From: Neocallimastix lanati (nom. inval.)
Taxonomy: Eukaryota > Neocallimastigomycota > Neocallimastigomycetes > Neocallimastigales > Neocallimastigaceae
NCBI GenBank assembly: GCA_016946835.1
Contig: JACVTC010000041.1
Location: 772,501 to 812,500, forward strand
Reading direction: 5' to 3'
Length of the DNA: 40,000 nucleotides
A program made the translations under genes and the position numbers. Numbering within the stretch: the stretch's first letter is position 1; each line of letters opens with the position of its first letter. A model generated the notes under the pieces. That model was not told the DNA's origin and did no database searches. It saw only the letters and a list, made by a program, of their open reading frames with translations. Shown in pieces: positions 12,468 to 22,190 of the stretch.

Positions 12468-12585
12468 GTAAAGCATTATAAATTATATAAATAAATAAAT
12501 AAATATATATATAAATATATATATATATATTTATTATCTATTTATTTATTTATTGCTTTATTGTTTTATTTAAAAAATAAAAAAG

Positions 12586-13732
12586 TTCTGAGATCATTAA
12601 TCAGAATATGATAGGTATGAATTTTTTATCATTAAATAAATTAGATTGTTTATATCTAGAAAACGGTTATATGACAATTATGGCGAAAGATAAATTAATA
12701 GAAATAACAAAAAAAGCTATTTCTTTAGTTATTTTGGAGGATAAAACTTGTGGAACAGGTTTCTTTATAAAACTTCCCATTCCAACAAATGAAAAACCAA
12801 TGTATGGAATAATGACTAATAATCATGTCATTAATTCAGAATATATTAAAAGTTATGCATCATTTAAAATTAAAATAAACAATGAATCATATATCATTGA
12901 TTTTAATGAAAGTAATTTTATATTTACATCTGAACTAATTGACATTACTTTCATTCAGTTAAATGTCGATTTTATTAAACATTACGATTTTATTTTCCTT
13001 GAACCATGTTATGATGAACCTAATAAAAATGAAATGATATATATTTTTCAATATCCAAAGGCTAAATTATCTTTTGCTTCAGGATATATTGAAGATCATT
13101 TTGGTTTTAATTATTTCCATAATACATCAACAAATAGAGGATCTTCAGGTTCTCCTTTATTAAATAAATTTATGAAAGTTGTTGGAGTCCATAAAATAGG
13201 CATTTCAACAGATAATGGAGATATAAATTTAGCAACAGATTTTACTACTATTGATTATGCCATACGAACATTATATAATAAAAGTTATATAAATGAAATC
13301 ATAAAAGCAAAAGAACCAACGAGATCATTAACAAAACATGAAGATAGTTTATTTAAAAAATATGGTTTAGAGAAAACCCCTTTACTTAATATGTATTATT
13401 GTCCATATATTGAATATCCATCTTCAGTTTTATTATTTTATCGAACGAATCACGCATGGTATTTTACAAGAAGAGAAAAAAGTAATATTTGTTATCATTT
13501 AGACAATGTAAAGACCTATAATTGGACTTTAATTAATACAGATGAATCATTTACGAAAGCATTAGAAAATAAATTTAGTAAAGATGAATCATTTACAAAA
13601 ACATTAGAAAATAAATTTAATAAAGATGAATCATTTACAAAAACATTAGAAAATAAATATAGTAAAAAACTTGAACATCATCATGAACTTTTAATTACTT
13701 GGCTTAAACTTTCTGAATTAATGTATATGTAA
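12586..13732 (+). CDS. trypsin-like serine peptidase domain (last exon)
   Basis: This frame encodes a compact chymotrypsin/HtrA-like peptidase domain (Trypsin_2 type). Numbering from the ATG at 12608, the substrate-strand motif TCGTGFFIKLP is at 48-57, the catalytic His at 73 (TNNHVIN), the Asp at 112 (ELIDITFI) and the Ser at 182 (RGSSGSPLL), so the triad is complete. Three tandem 14-residue repeats (DESFTKTLENKFNK type) lie at about 314-355, and the C-terminus is hydrophobic and Leu-rich. No signal peptide or zymogen region is seen, so it probably acts inside the cell. The frame is open upstream of the ATG to an acceptor AAAAAG at 12580-12585 that is in phase with exons B and B'. It is thus most simply the last exon of the ankyrin gene, although a stand-alone start at 12608 or at the later ATG 12683 is possible. 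Substrate unknown. Confidence 0.85.
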
Positions 13733-14566
13733 TTTTTTAGGAAATTTAATAGGAGAAAAAAAAATTATATATATATACTATTTATGAAAAACACAAAAAT
13801 AATGAAAAGATAATGGTGATTGTTAAAAATTTATTTTATAATGAATATCAAATGAATATTATAATTCATTAACTATTAAAAATAAAAATTTTTGAAATAT
13901 AATCATTTAAAAACATTACGAATTCATTAAAAAATATGATCATTTTTTTTTAATTTTAAAAAGTGTTTCTTTATATAAATATGTCAATATCTTAAATATT
14001 CATTATTAAAACAGAGTAATATATTATATTATGAATTTTTATTTATTTATTTTATTTATTTTTATTTATTTTTGTTTTTATTTTTGTTATTGTTTTTATT
14101 TTGGTATTATTCGATGTTTTTTGAATCATGTTTTAAAAAAATAATTTTTTTTTTTTTATCATTAAAATAAATTTTTATTTTTATTTTTATTTTTTTTTTT
14201 TCTTTTTACTAGCGCAAATATCGCTTGATTTATAAAGTAAATTGGTGATTTTAATTATTATTTTTTATTTTATTTTATTTTATTTTAATAAATTATTAAA
14301 ACCAATAAAATAAAATAAAAAGGTATTTAGAAAATTAAAATTTAAAAAAAAAAAAAATAATAAAATAAAAAAAGTAGGTCAAATTTTTATAGTTCTAAAA
14401 AATTTTATTAAAATTAAAAAATAAATAAATATTATATTTTGCAATTTTCTACTAAACAATTAAATTTCCATTATTAATTTTTTTTTTTTAAAAATTATTA
14501 AATATTTTGATATTTATATTCGTATTATTTTATTATAGTTTTTTTTAAAGTTCATCCTTTTTGGCA
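13733..14566. other. gene-free region
   Basis: AT-rich filler with TTTA/TTTTA runs. I see nothing coding and no organised repeat. Confidence 0.7.
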
Positions 14567-14747
14567 TTAATATTTTTTATTGTCTTTTTCTTCCTCATTC
14601 TTTACTTCAATTTTAGGTGAGGAATCGGTAGTATTTTCTTTCACCAACTTCTTAATAAATTCTTGTACTTAATTATCATATTCAGTCCATTCTGGTAATA
14701 TTCTACGAGCCATGTCAGGATTATAACACTAATATTGGTAATTTATT
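14567..14747 (-). pseudogene. broken 3' exon of an unidentified gene
   Basis: On the minus strand, after an acceptor-like ATATTAG, about 20 codons (CYNPDMARRILPEWTEYDN) are followed by a TAA stop. The same frame then continues for about 34 codons (VQEFIKKLVKEN and a Ser/Glu/Lys-rich tail) to a second stop near 14567. The composition is protein-like and richer in G+C than the flanks. I do not recognise the protein. The internal stop and the isolation from any upstream exon indicate a decayed gene end. Confidence 0.45.
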
Positions 14748-14783
14748 TTATATATATTATATATTTTTATAGAAATATGATAT

Positions 14784-14885
14784 GAATAAATCTGAACTCT
14801 TTAAAATTTCTTCTTTTTCTTAAGTTAATGGTTTATTTCTTTCTCCCATGAGAACATCATTATGATAATTAGTATTATAACTTTC
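14784..14885 (-). pseudogene. esterase gene fragment
   Basis: These 102 bases match 15493-15594 of the neighbouring esterase without gaps, differing at three positions by my reading. One change turns the CAA codon of the PLTQEKEE segment into TAA. There is no coding continuation on either side. It is a short duplicated piece of the esterase, placed about 700 bases downstream of the same segment in the functional copy. Confidence 0.85.
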
Positions 14886-15210
14886 TTCTATTAAAATTTT
14901 TTATATTCCTTTTTTTTTTTTTTTTTTTAAAAAAAAATTAATATTTTTAGATATGATATAGTTTTATATTTAATTATATATATTTATATGCATATATCAA
15001 TATATTTTGATATTTTTGGTATAATTTTGATTTTATATACATATGTATTTATATAAATATATTCTGATATTTTTGGTATAATTTAATTATAAAATATAAA
15101 TTGGATATAAAAATATATTTAATTATAAAACATAAAATGAATATAGAAGCACATTTAATTATAAGGTCGTACAATAATATTATTATCCTTTCCTTTAAAA
15201 AAAAAAAAAA

Positions 15211-16155
15211 TTATTCTTTAAATGATTCAGCAATAAATTCTCTAATTCTTTTGTGTGCGGCTCTACTTTCTCGAAGATATCTAACATGAATTGGATAGAT
15301 GTGAAACATTCCTTTTCTATTAATTAGTTCTACATCATTTCCATTTTCTTTAATCTTTTCAACTATGGATAAGGTATCATCAAGAAGCATTTCTTTATCT
15401 CCAACAATGAAAAGTGATTTTGGAAATGTAGTATAATTTCCAAAAATTGGTGAAATACAAGGATCTTTTCTGTCGGCATCCCCAATATAACAGAATAAAT
15501 CTGAACTCTTTAAAATTTCTTCTTTTTCTTGAGTTAATGGTTTATTTCTTTCTCCCATGAGAACATCATTATGATAATTGGTATGATAACTTTCACCTGA
15601 AGCAGTCATATCTGTCCATGGAGATAAAAAGAAAGCGGCTTTAGGAGCTACATTTCTTTCTTGACGAAGTTTATTAATTAATACTAAAGCTAAATTACCA
15701 CCTGAAGAATCACCGCCAATAATAATATCTTCTGGTGAGTGTTCCTTTGTAATTAAATCCCAAAGTTCTATAGCTTGATTAAGTTGAGTGGGATATCTAA
15801 ATTCTGGAGCAAGATCATAGTCCAATAATATAACTTCAATATCATCTCTGACATCACATAGAGGGTAAGAAAATGATTGATACATATTATTTAATCCTGA
15901 GATATAGCATCCACCATGAAGGAAATAAATAATTTTCTTTGCTGGCATATTAGAATCCTTACTAATAATCCAATATTTCACATGATTTTCAGTTTCTTTT
16001 CTTTCAATGGAATAACCTTTCTTTAAAATATCCTTCTTTTCATATTTTTCATTCATATGTTTAATTTTATCTACTACATCATCATTATGGAAAGGATTAA
16101 TATTATATTCTAATCTTAATACACCTTTGAAAATTTGACACATTAAAGTCAACAT
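15211..16155 (-). CDS. alpha/beta-hydrolase fold-3 esterase (HSL/GDXG type)
   Basis: A 314-residue, intronless, intact enzyme. The oxyanion-hole motif HGGC is at residues 80-83 (HGGG in most relatives), and the nucleophile elbow GGDSSGG puts the catalytic Ser at 150. The acidic residue lies in VGDKEMLLDD (252-260), and the catalytic His is at 285 (MFHIYPI). The DYDLAPEFRYPTQLNQA block at 112-128 is the family's usual LAPE(H/F)-(F/Y)P signature. It should hydrolyse short-chain carboxyl esters. No signal peptide or dockerin is visible, so it is probably cytosolic, unlike the secreted esterase at 22191-23855. The ATG at 16155 gives a normal length; a second ATG follows at codon 5. Relatives with this architecture are common in bacteria, and the lack of introns would fit horizontal acquisition, but that is inference. 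Broken copies lie on both sides. Confidence 0.88.
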   Translation of the reverse strand: MLTLMCQIFKGVLRLEYNINPFHNDDVVDKIKHMNEKYEKKDILKKGYSIERKETENHVKYWIISKDSNMPAKKIIYFLHGGCYISGLNNMYQSFSYPLCDVRDDIEVILLDYDLAPEFRYPTQLNQAIELWDLITKEHSPEDIIIGGDSSGGNLALVLINKLRQERNVAPKAAFFLSPWTDMTASGESYHTNYHNDVLMGERNKPLTQEKEEILKSSDLFCYIGDADRKDPCISPIFGNYTTFPKSLFIVGDKEMLLDDTLSIVEKIKENGNDVELINRKGMFHIYPIHVRYLRESRAAHKRIREFIAESFKE

Positions 16156-16947
16156 TTTTTTTTTGTTATATTATTAATTAATATTTAATATTTTAGTTTC
16201 TAATCTATTATTGATTATAAATTTTTAATTACTTTACAAATTTTCAAAAAATAAAATAATTTATTCTATTTTATTAAAAAAAAAAAAAAAGAAAAAAAAA
16301 TTTTTTTTCTTTCTTTTATACTTTTTTAATTTTTTTAATATTATTCTAATTATTATTCTTTATTACTATTATAATATTATTAATATTTTAAATTTTTATT
16401 ATTCAAAATATATCATATCATATTCATATTATAATTATTACTAATATTTTTTATTTTAATAATAATAAATAAAATAAAAATAATTATAATAACAAAATAT
16501 AATCAATCCATTGTTATTAATATATTTTTATTTTAAAATTTATTATTTTATATATTTTATTTTTTTTTTTTTTTAATTAAAAGATTATTTTATAATTATT
16601 ATTAAATAGGTTTTATTAAATAGATATAAAATATTAAATTTAACATTTTTACATTATTGATTTATTAAAAGTACTAATAATATTATTACTATTAAATTAA
16701 ATTTGATGAATTTTCTTTTTTTTTTTTTTTATTTTAAATATTTAATATATTAATATTGATAATTTTTTTTAATAAATATTTGATATTAGATTTAAGATAG
16801 ACAAAATAACAATATATAACAAAAAAAAAAAAAAAAACTTAAAATAATGAAAATTAAAATCATACGTTGTAAATAAAAATGTATTTTAAAAAGGATTCAC
16901 CAATAAATTTAATTATATAAAAAGTAACTTTAAAAACAAAACAAAAC

Positions 16948-16980
<33 letters not shown>

Positions 16981-17198
16981 AAAATAAATTATATTAAATC
17001 GTATATTTAAAAATATATAACAATACTTTAATAAATTATTAATATAAAAAAAATGATTTATTTTAGTGTCACTACACAATAAAATATTTATAATTAATTA
17101 ACATAACAAAAAAAACAAAAAACTTAATAATATAGTTAATTAAAATCATGAAGTTGTGAATAAAATTCTTTGATAGTTAATATCATGCTTATCATACT

Positions 17199-17725
17199 TT
17201 ATTTTTTATTTTATTTTATTTTATTTTTAAATCATGAAAATAAAAATAAAAATAAATTCTTTTATATGATAAAAATTTTATATATATAATTATTATTTTT
17301 AATCATTTTAGGATGTGAGTAAATGTATATATATAAGGAATACTTTAAATTCAAGTTAATATTTTGAAATAAATTTATATTAAATATAATAAATAATAAA
17401 TAATAAAGGAAAAACAAAAACAAATTAACATTGAAATAGTATTAAAAAGAAAAAATAAATATTTTTTATTTTATTTTATTTTATTTTTAAATCATGAAAA
17501 TAAAAATAAAAATTAATTCTTTTATATGATAAAAATTTTATATATATAATTATTATTTTTAATCATTTTAGGATGTGAGTAAATGTATATATATAAGGAA
17601 TACTTTAAATTCAAGTTAAATTAATATTTTGAAATAAATTTATATTAAATATAATAAATAATAAATAATAAAGGAAAAACAAAAACAAATAAACATTGAA
17701 ATAGTATTAAAAAGAAAAAATAAAT
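17199..17725. repeat. 260-bp tandem duplication
   Basis: The segment containing AAATCATGAAAATAAAAATA, the TTTTAGGATGTGAGTAAATG block and AGGAAAAACAAAAACAAAT occurs twice at an offset of 260 bases (17229 and 17489 for AAATCATG). The copies are almost identical, with a small TTAAA length difference near 17618. Confidence 0.85.
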
Positions 17726-17865
17726 ATAATACTATCATAATTAAATCATATAATATATATATTTAAGTTTTTAATATTTTTTTATTTTTATATTTATCTT
17801 TTTTTTTATCATTTTTTTTTATAATTTTTTAATATTTTTGGTTTTTTTTTAATAAAACAATATAA

Positions 17866-17898
<33 letters not shown>

Positions 17899-18138
17899 TA
17901 ATATTTTAATATATATATAAAAAGTTTTTTATTTTTTCTTTTTATTTTAATACTAGTTATTTATTGAAAAAAAAAAAAAAAAAAAAAAAAAAAATTATTT
18001 TAATACTAGTTATTTATTAAAAAAAAAAAAAATTTTTATAGAGTTGATTAAAATCATAAGTTGTAAATGATAATATAAATTTACCAATAATTTTAACTAT
18101 ATAAAAAGAAAGTTTAATATAAAATAAATTAAATTAAT

Positions 18139-18432
18139 TTACATAAAATAGCTTAACAAATGTTTAAATAAATTGTTAATGTAAAAAATTGATAATGATC
18201 TTTCTTATTGTCACACCAAAAAAAAATAAAAAAATCATTTACATAAAACAGCTTAACAAATGTTTAAATTGATGATGTAAAAATGATAAAGATCTATCTT
18301 ATTGTCACATCAAAAAAAAAAAAAAAAAAAAGATAAAGCAATCATTTATTTAAAATAACTTAACAAATGTATAAATAAATTTGCTGATATAAAATGATAA
18401 TGATCTATCTTATAGTCACACCAAAAAATAAA
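18139..18432. repeat. three tandem units of about 95-105 bp
   Basis: Each unit has CATTTACATAAAA(T/C)AGCTTAACAA-like sequence, a TGTTTAAAT segment, and a conserved end GATCTATCTTAT(T/A)GTCACA followed by CCAAAAAA. The ends fall near 18227, 18312 and 18427. A degenerate fourth copy ending GTGTCACTACACAA lies near 17070-17082. Function unknown. Confidence 0.7.
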
Positions 18433-19251
18433 AAAAAAATTTTTTTCTATATTTTATACTATTAATAGTTTATTATCATACTATAATTTATATTTTACTT
18501 TTTTTTTTTTTAATCAAATCATTAAAACAAATGAAAATAATACATAATTTTTTATTTATATTTATTATATAATATGCATAAATATATATCTATATACATG
18601 TAATATCATATATATTAAATTGAGTTATTAATTTTATAGTAATATCATATAAAAAATATATATAAATAATAAAGGAAAAACAAAAGAAACAAATAGTCAA
18701 ACAAAAAAAAATTATAATTAAAAAATTATAATTATTTATAATTAATACAAAATACAAATATATATATATATTATTTTTTTTAAACTATTTCATTCTTTTT
18801 TTTTTTTTATCAAATTTCTCAATTTTGTTAATATTTTTTTACATATATGTTATTTATTTAATTTTTTTATATTTCTATATTGATATATATATTTATGTTA
18901 GTATATATTTAAATTATTTAGCTTTAATGGACTTATTACACTATTAATATCAACATTTTTTAAATATTGTATATTATTTTTCTTATATTTTAATACTATA
19001 TATAATATTTATAAAGCGTTGATATTAATAATGTAATAAATCCATTAAATATTTGAAGGTGTAGTAATAATAAAGAGTTTTAAATTTGCACAATTTGGAA
19101 TGTGTAAAAAAAAAGTATACCTGTCAAAAAATTTACCTATTTATATTTATTAATTTTATATTTTTTTGTTTTTTCAAGTTTTTATTTTTTTTTTTTATAA
19201 ATATTAATAATTATGAAAAATATGATAAAATAATAATAATATATATATATT

Positions 19252-19283
<32 letters not shown>

Positions 19284-19623
19284 ATAAAGAAAATTAAAAA
19301 AAAAATTTAAAATAAAAATATATATATATATAATAAAGAATATAAAATATAAAATAAGAAAATATTAGTGATAATTTTTATTAATATTTTTATTTTAATA
19401 ATAATTAATAAAAGAAAAACTAAAAATAGTATAATACGATTATAGTATTAATAATTTTGGATTATAAAAATTTTGAAATATAAATAATATTATAATAGTA
19501 ATAAAAAATAATAATTATAATAATACTAAAAAAATATAAATGAGGAAATATATATGTATTAATTATTCAAATAGAGTAATATATTTTTATTTTTATTTTT
19601 ACTTTTTTTTTTTTTTTTTTTTT

Positions 19624-20040
19624 TAGTTTCTATTAATTATAAATTTTTAATTACTACACTAATTTTCATAAAAAAAAATAATTTATTTACATGTTCAACT
19701 CTAATTTTATCCATTACATCATCATTATGGAAAGGATTAATATTCTAATCTTAGTATATCTTTGAAAATTTGGCACATTTAACATATTAATGAAAAAAAA
19801 ATATGAAAAGAAAGATATTTTAAAGAAAGGTTATACCATTGAAAGAAAAGAAACTGAGCATTATGTTAAATATTGGATTATTAGTAAGGATTCAAATATG
19901 TCAGAATAGAAAGTTATTTATTTCCTTCATAGTGGATGTTATATAATCAATCTCTTTTTTATCCTATGCGTAAAGTCGGAGATGATTATTGAAGTTATAT
20001 CATAAGACTATGACCTTATTCCATTTTAGATATTCATTTT
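19624..20040. pseudogene. rearranged, decayed copy of the esterase gene
   Basis: Three pieces of the 15211-16155 gene are shuffled here. 19624-19687 resembles the region upstream of its start (compare 16195-16262). 19696-19777 corresponds to codons 1 to about 33 on the minus strand. 19791-20040 continues from about codon 34 on the plus strand (KYEKKDILKKGYTIERKETE is readable) through the oxyanion motif, now HSGC, to the LAPE region. Stops (TAG after MSE, TAA, TAG) and frameshifts interrupt the plus-strand part, and the catalytic Ser region is absent. The 5' segment is therefore inverted relative to the rest. Confidence 0.8.
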
Positions 20041-20242
20041 ATATAACAATTGATTTAAACATTTGTTAACCTATCATATGGTATGTGTTAAAATATACAT
20101 AAACAAAAAATATCATAAAAGTTCAAATTAAATTATTTTTATAAAATTTATACGCATTAAATATATGAAAAATATTAAATATATATTTGTTATGTAAGTA
20201 ATTAAAAAAAAATCGTTTATATAAAAAAAATCATTAATTAAA

Positions 20243-20378
<136 letters not shown>

Positions 20379-20720
20379 TTTAATATAAAAAATAAAAATA
20401 TTTTTTATTATTATTTAAATATGTATATATAATGTATAAATATATATATATATTTTTTTTAATATTTAAAATATATATATATATAATATATATTTAATTT
20501 TATTTTTTATTTACTATTTTTTATATAAATTTATTAATTTTTTTTATAAAATAATAAAATTGTAAAATTTTCATATATATATTTAATTTTATAAATATAG
20601 AATTATGATATAATGAAGTTTAAAAATTGATTTAGAAATCATAAGAAAATATAAAATTAATTAAATAAAATGTCAAAAATTTAATACTGCTTATAGTTTA
20701 CAATTTAATTATTTACATGT

Positions 20721-20734
20721 TACACTAAGAATAA
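20721..20734. repeat. target-site duplication, left copy
   Basis: TACACTAAGAATAA, identical to 20891-20904. Removing 20735-20904 would restore an uninterrupted AT-rich sequence. Confidence 0.85.
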
Positions 20735-20890
20735 TTTTTTTTTTTTTTTTTTATAGACTGAAGACTTTGGTCTTCCCCATATAGTAATATGGGTGTATGA
20801 TTAACTGCCATACCAGTACGGCGTCGGCGCTCTCAACTCCCCATAAGCAAAGAAACTCCATATAGAAGCACCCTACGCGATCCTCGAGGG
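20735..20890 (-). mobile_element. SINE-like retroposon with A-tail
   Basis: A 138-base body (20753-20890) is GC-balanced in a region that is otherwise almost pure A+T. On the minus strand it begins CCCTCGAGGATCGCGTAGGG and ends CAGTCTAT followed by 18 A (the T-run at 20735-20752). It is flanked by perfect 14-bp direct repeats TACACTAAGAATAA at 20721-20734 and 20891-20904. An A-tail plus a target-site duplication is the hallmark of LINE-driven retroposition. The body can fold into several hairpins: GAAGAC/GTCTTC with loop TTTG, CCCATAT/ATATGGG with loop AGTA, GTATG/CATAC, and CCCTaCG/CGAGGG at the other end. I found no convincing tRNA, 5S or 7SL head and no clear A/B box, so the source RNA is unknown. 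It could be a true SINE family or a single retrocopy of a structured non-coding RNA. Confidence 0.8.
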
Positions 20891-20904
20891 TACACTAAGA
20901 ATAA
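20891..20904. repeat. target-site duplication, right copy
   Basis: TACACTAAGAATAA, the second copy of the 14-bp duplication bracketing the SINE-like element. Confidence 0.85.
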
Positions 20905-21160
20905 ACATATAAATATATATATTTATTTAATAATTAAAATTCGTACTTCATTTATATTGATAATTAATATCATGTTTCATTTTTAATTTTCATTTATTAA
21001 TTTATTATTAAATTAAACTGAAAATAAGAAACTGAAAATAAGAACTATTCTATAATAAATATTATGATAGAATAAGATTTTAAAAATTGAAATGATATTA
21101 ATAAAAATAATAACAATAATAAAAAGGAATAGAATATAGGATACATAGGATACTATCACA

Positions 21161-21162
<2 letters not shown>

Positions 21163-21225
<63 letters not shown>
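21163..21225. repeat. AAT trinucleotide microsatellite
   Basis: About 63 bases of AAT repeat. The minus-strand frame across it (poly-Leu) is an artefact. Confidence 0.9.
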
Positions 21226-21228
<3 letters not shown>

Positions 21229-21399
21229 TAAAATATAAATACTTATATAGTAGATAGGATGATAAATCATTTTTTTTTTTTTAGAGGGATAAATGGAATA
21301 TTAGATAACCGAATCCGAATAATAATTATGTTATAAAAAGGTGATTATATAACATTATACAGAAATTTTTAATTATAATTTTAATTTTAATTCTTATTT

Positions 21400-22187
21400 T
21401 TTTTTTTTTTTTTTTTTAATTTTTTTATTATTATTTCACATTAACTAATAGTATTTATAAAATTAAATAGTAATATATTGTAAAGATTTATAGGTTTAAT
21501 ATAGACATTTATTTTTATTTATATTTTTTATTTTAATTTTAATTCTTTTTTTTCTAATAAATAATTTAGCTTTTGTTGACAATTTTTTTTTAAATTTTAT
21601 TGTAATATTAATTTTAATTTTTTTTCTAAATAATTTAACTTTTATTGATAATTTTTTTTTTTTTTTAATTTTTTTATTATTATTTCACATTAACTAATAG
21701 TATTTATAAAATTAAATAGTAATATATTGTAAAGATTTATAGGTTTAATATAGACATTTATTTTTATTTATATTTTTTATTTTAATTTTAATTTTAATTC
21801 TTTTTTTTCTAATAAATAATTTAGCTTTTGTTGATAATTTTTTTTTAAATTTTATTGTAATATTAATTTTAATTTTTTTTCTAAATAATTTAACTTTTAT
21901 TGATAATTTTTTTTTTTTTTAATTTTTTTATTATTATTTCACATTAACTAATAGTATTTATAAAATTAAATAGTAATATATTGTAAAGATTTATAGGTTT
22001 AATATAGACATTTGTTTTTATTTATATTTTTTATTTTAATTTTAATTTTAATTCTTTTTTTTCTAATAAATAATTTAGCTTTTGTTGATAATTTTTTTTT
22101 AAATTTTATTGTAATATTAATTTTAATTTTTTTTCTAAATAATTTAACTTTTATTGATAATTTTTTTTTTTTTTTTTAATTTTTTAA
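21400..22187. repeat. three tandem units of about 250 bp against the 3' end of the dockerin esterase
   Basis: The block TTTCACATTAACTAATAGTA, a TTGTAAAGATTTATAGGT segment and the TTTAGCTTTTGTTGATAA / TTTAACTTTTATTGATAA pair recurs with starts of CACATTA at 21437, 21686 and 21940 (offsets 249 and 254). The copies are nearly identical. Each unit has its own internal half-repeat (TAAATAATTTA(G/A)CTTTT twice). The last unit ends within about ten bases of the stop codon at 22191, so the repeats form the downstream (3' UTR) region of that minus-strand gene. Confidence 0.85.
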
Positions 22188-22190
22188 ATT

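Larger units (their letters stand above)
11866..12541 (+). repeat. 338-bp tandem duplication containing two exon-like blocks
   Basis: The segment starting near 11878 is repeated from about 12216 with an exact offset of 338 bases (GACGGTAGAG at 11904 and 12242). Each copy has an exon-like block A (ends 11952 and 12290) and block B (12057-12129 and 12395-12467), separated by an intron-like stretch that starts GTAAAT and ends CCACTAAAG, with a TAACTAAA branch-like motif about 30 bases before the acceptor. The copies differ by only a few substitutions in the coding-like parts and by length in the TATA-rich spacer after block B. Confidence 0.85.
16156..19620. other. gene-free region with a local repeat family
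   Basis: No protein-coding stretch is supported. Besides the two tandem repeats listed separately, a dispersed motif TTAAAATCAT-x-GTTGTAAAT recurs near 16853, 17135 and 18046, each followed within about 100 bases by a TTTAA(C/T)TATATAAAAAG-like segment, so the whole stretch appears built from copies of one unit. Between 19086 and 19310 there is only a T- and TA-rich frame that I do not believe codes. Confidence 0.65.

Noticed and set aside
15101-15289. Plus-strand 62-codon frame overlapping the esterase 3' end
   Set aside because: It is antisense to well-conserved esterase codons, with no features of its own.
20753-20890. tRNA or 5S rRNA gene
   Set aside because: Although GC-rich and hairpin-rich, it shows no cloverleaf, no T-loop consensus and no internal promoter boxes that I can accept, on either strand.
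21013-21270. Minus-strand poly-Leu membrane-like protein
   Set aside because: It is produced by an AAT microsatellite, with no conserved content around it.
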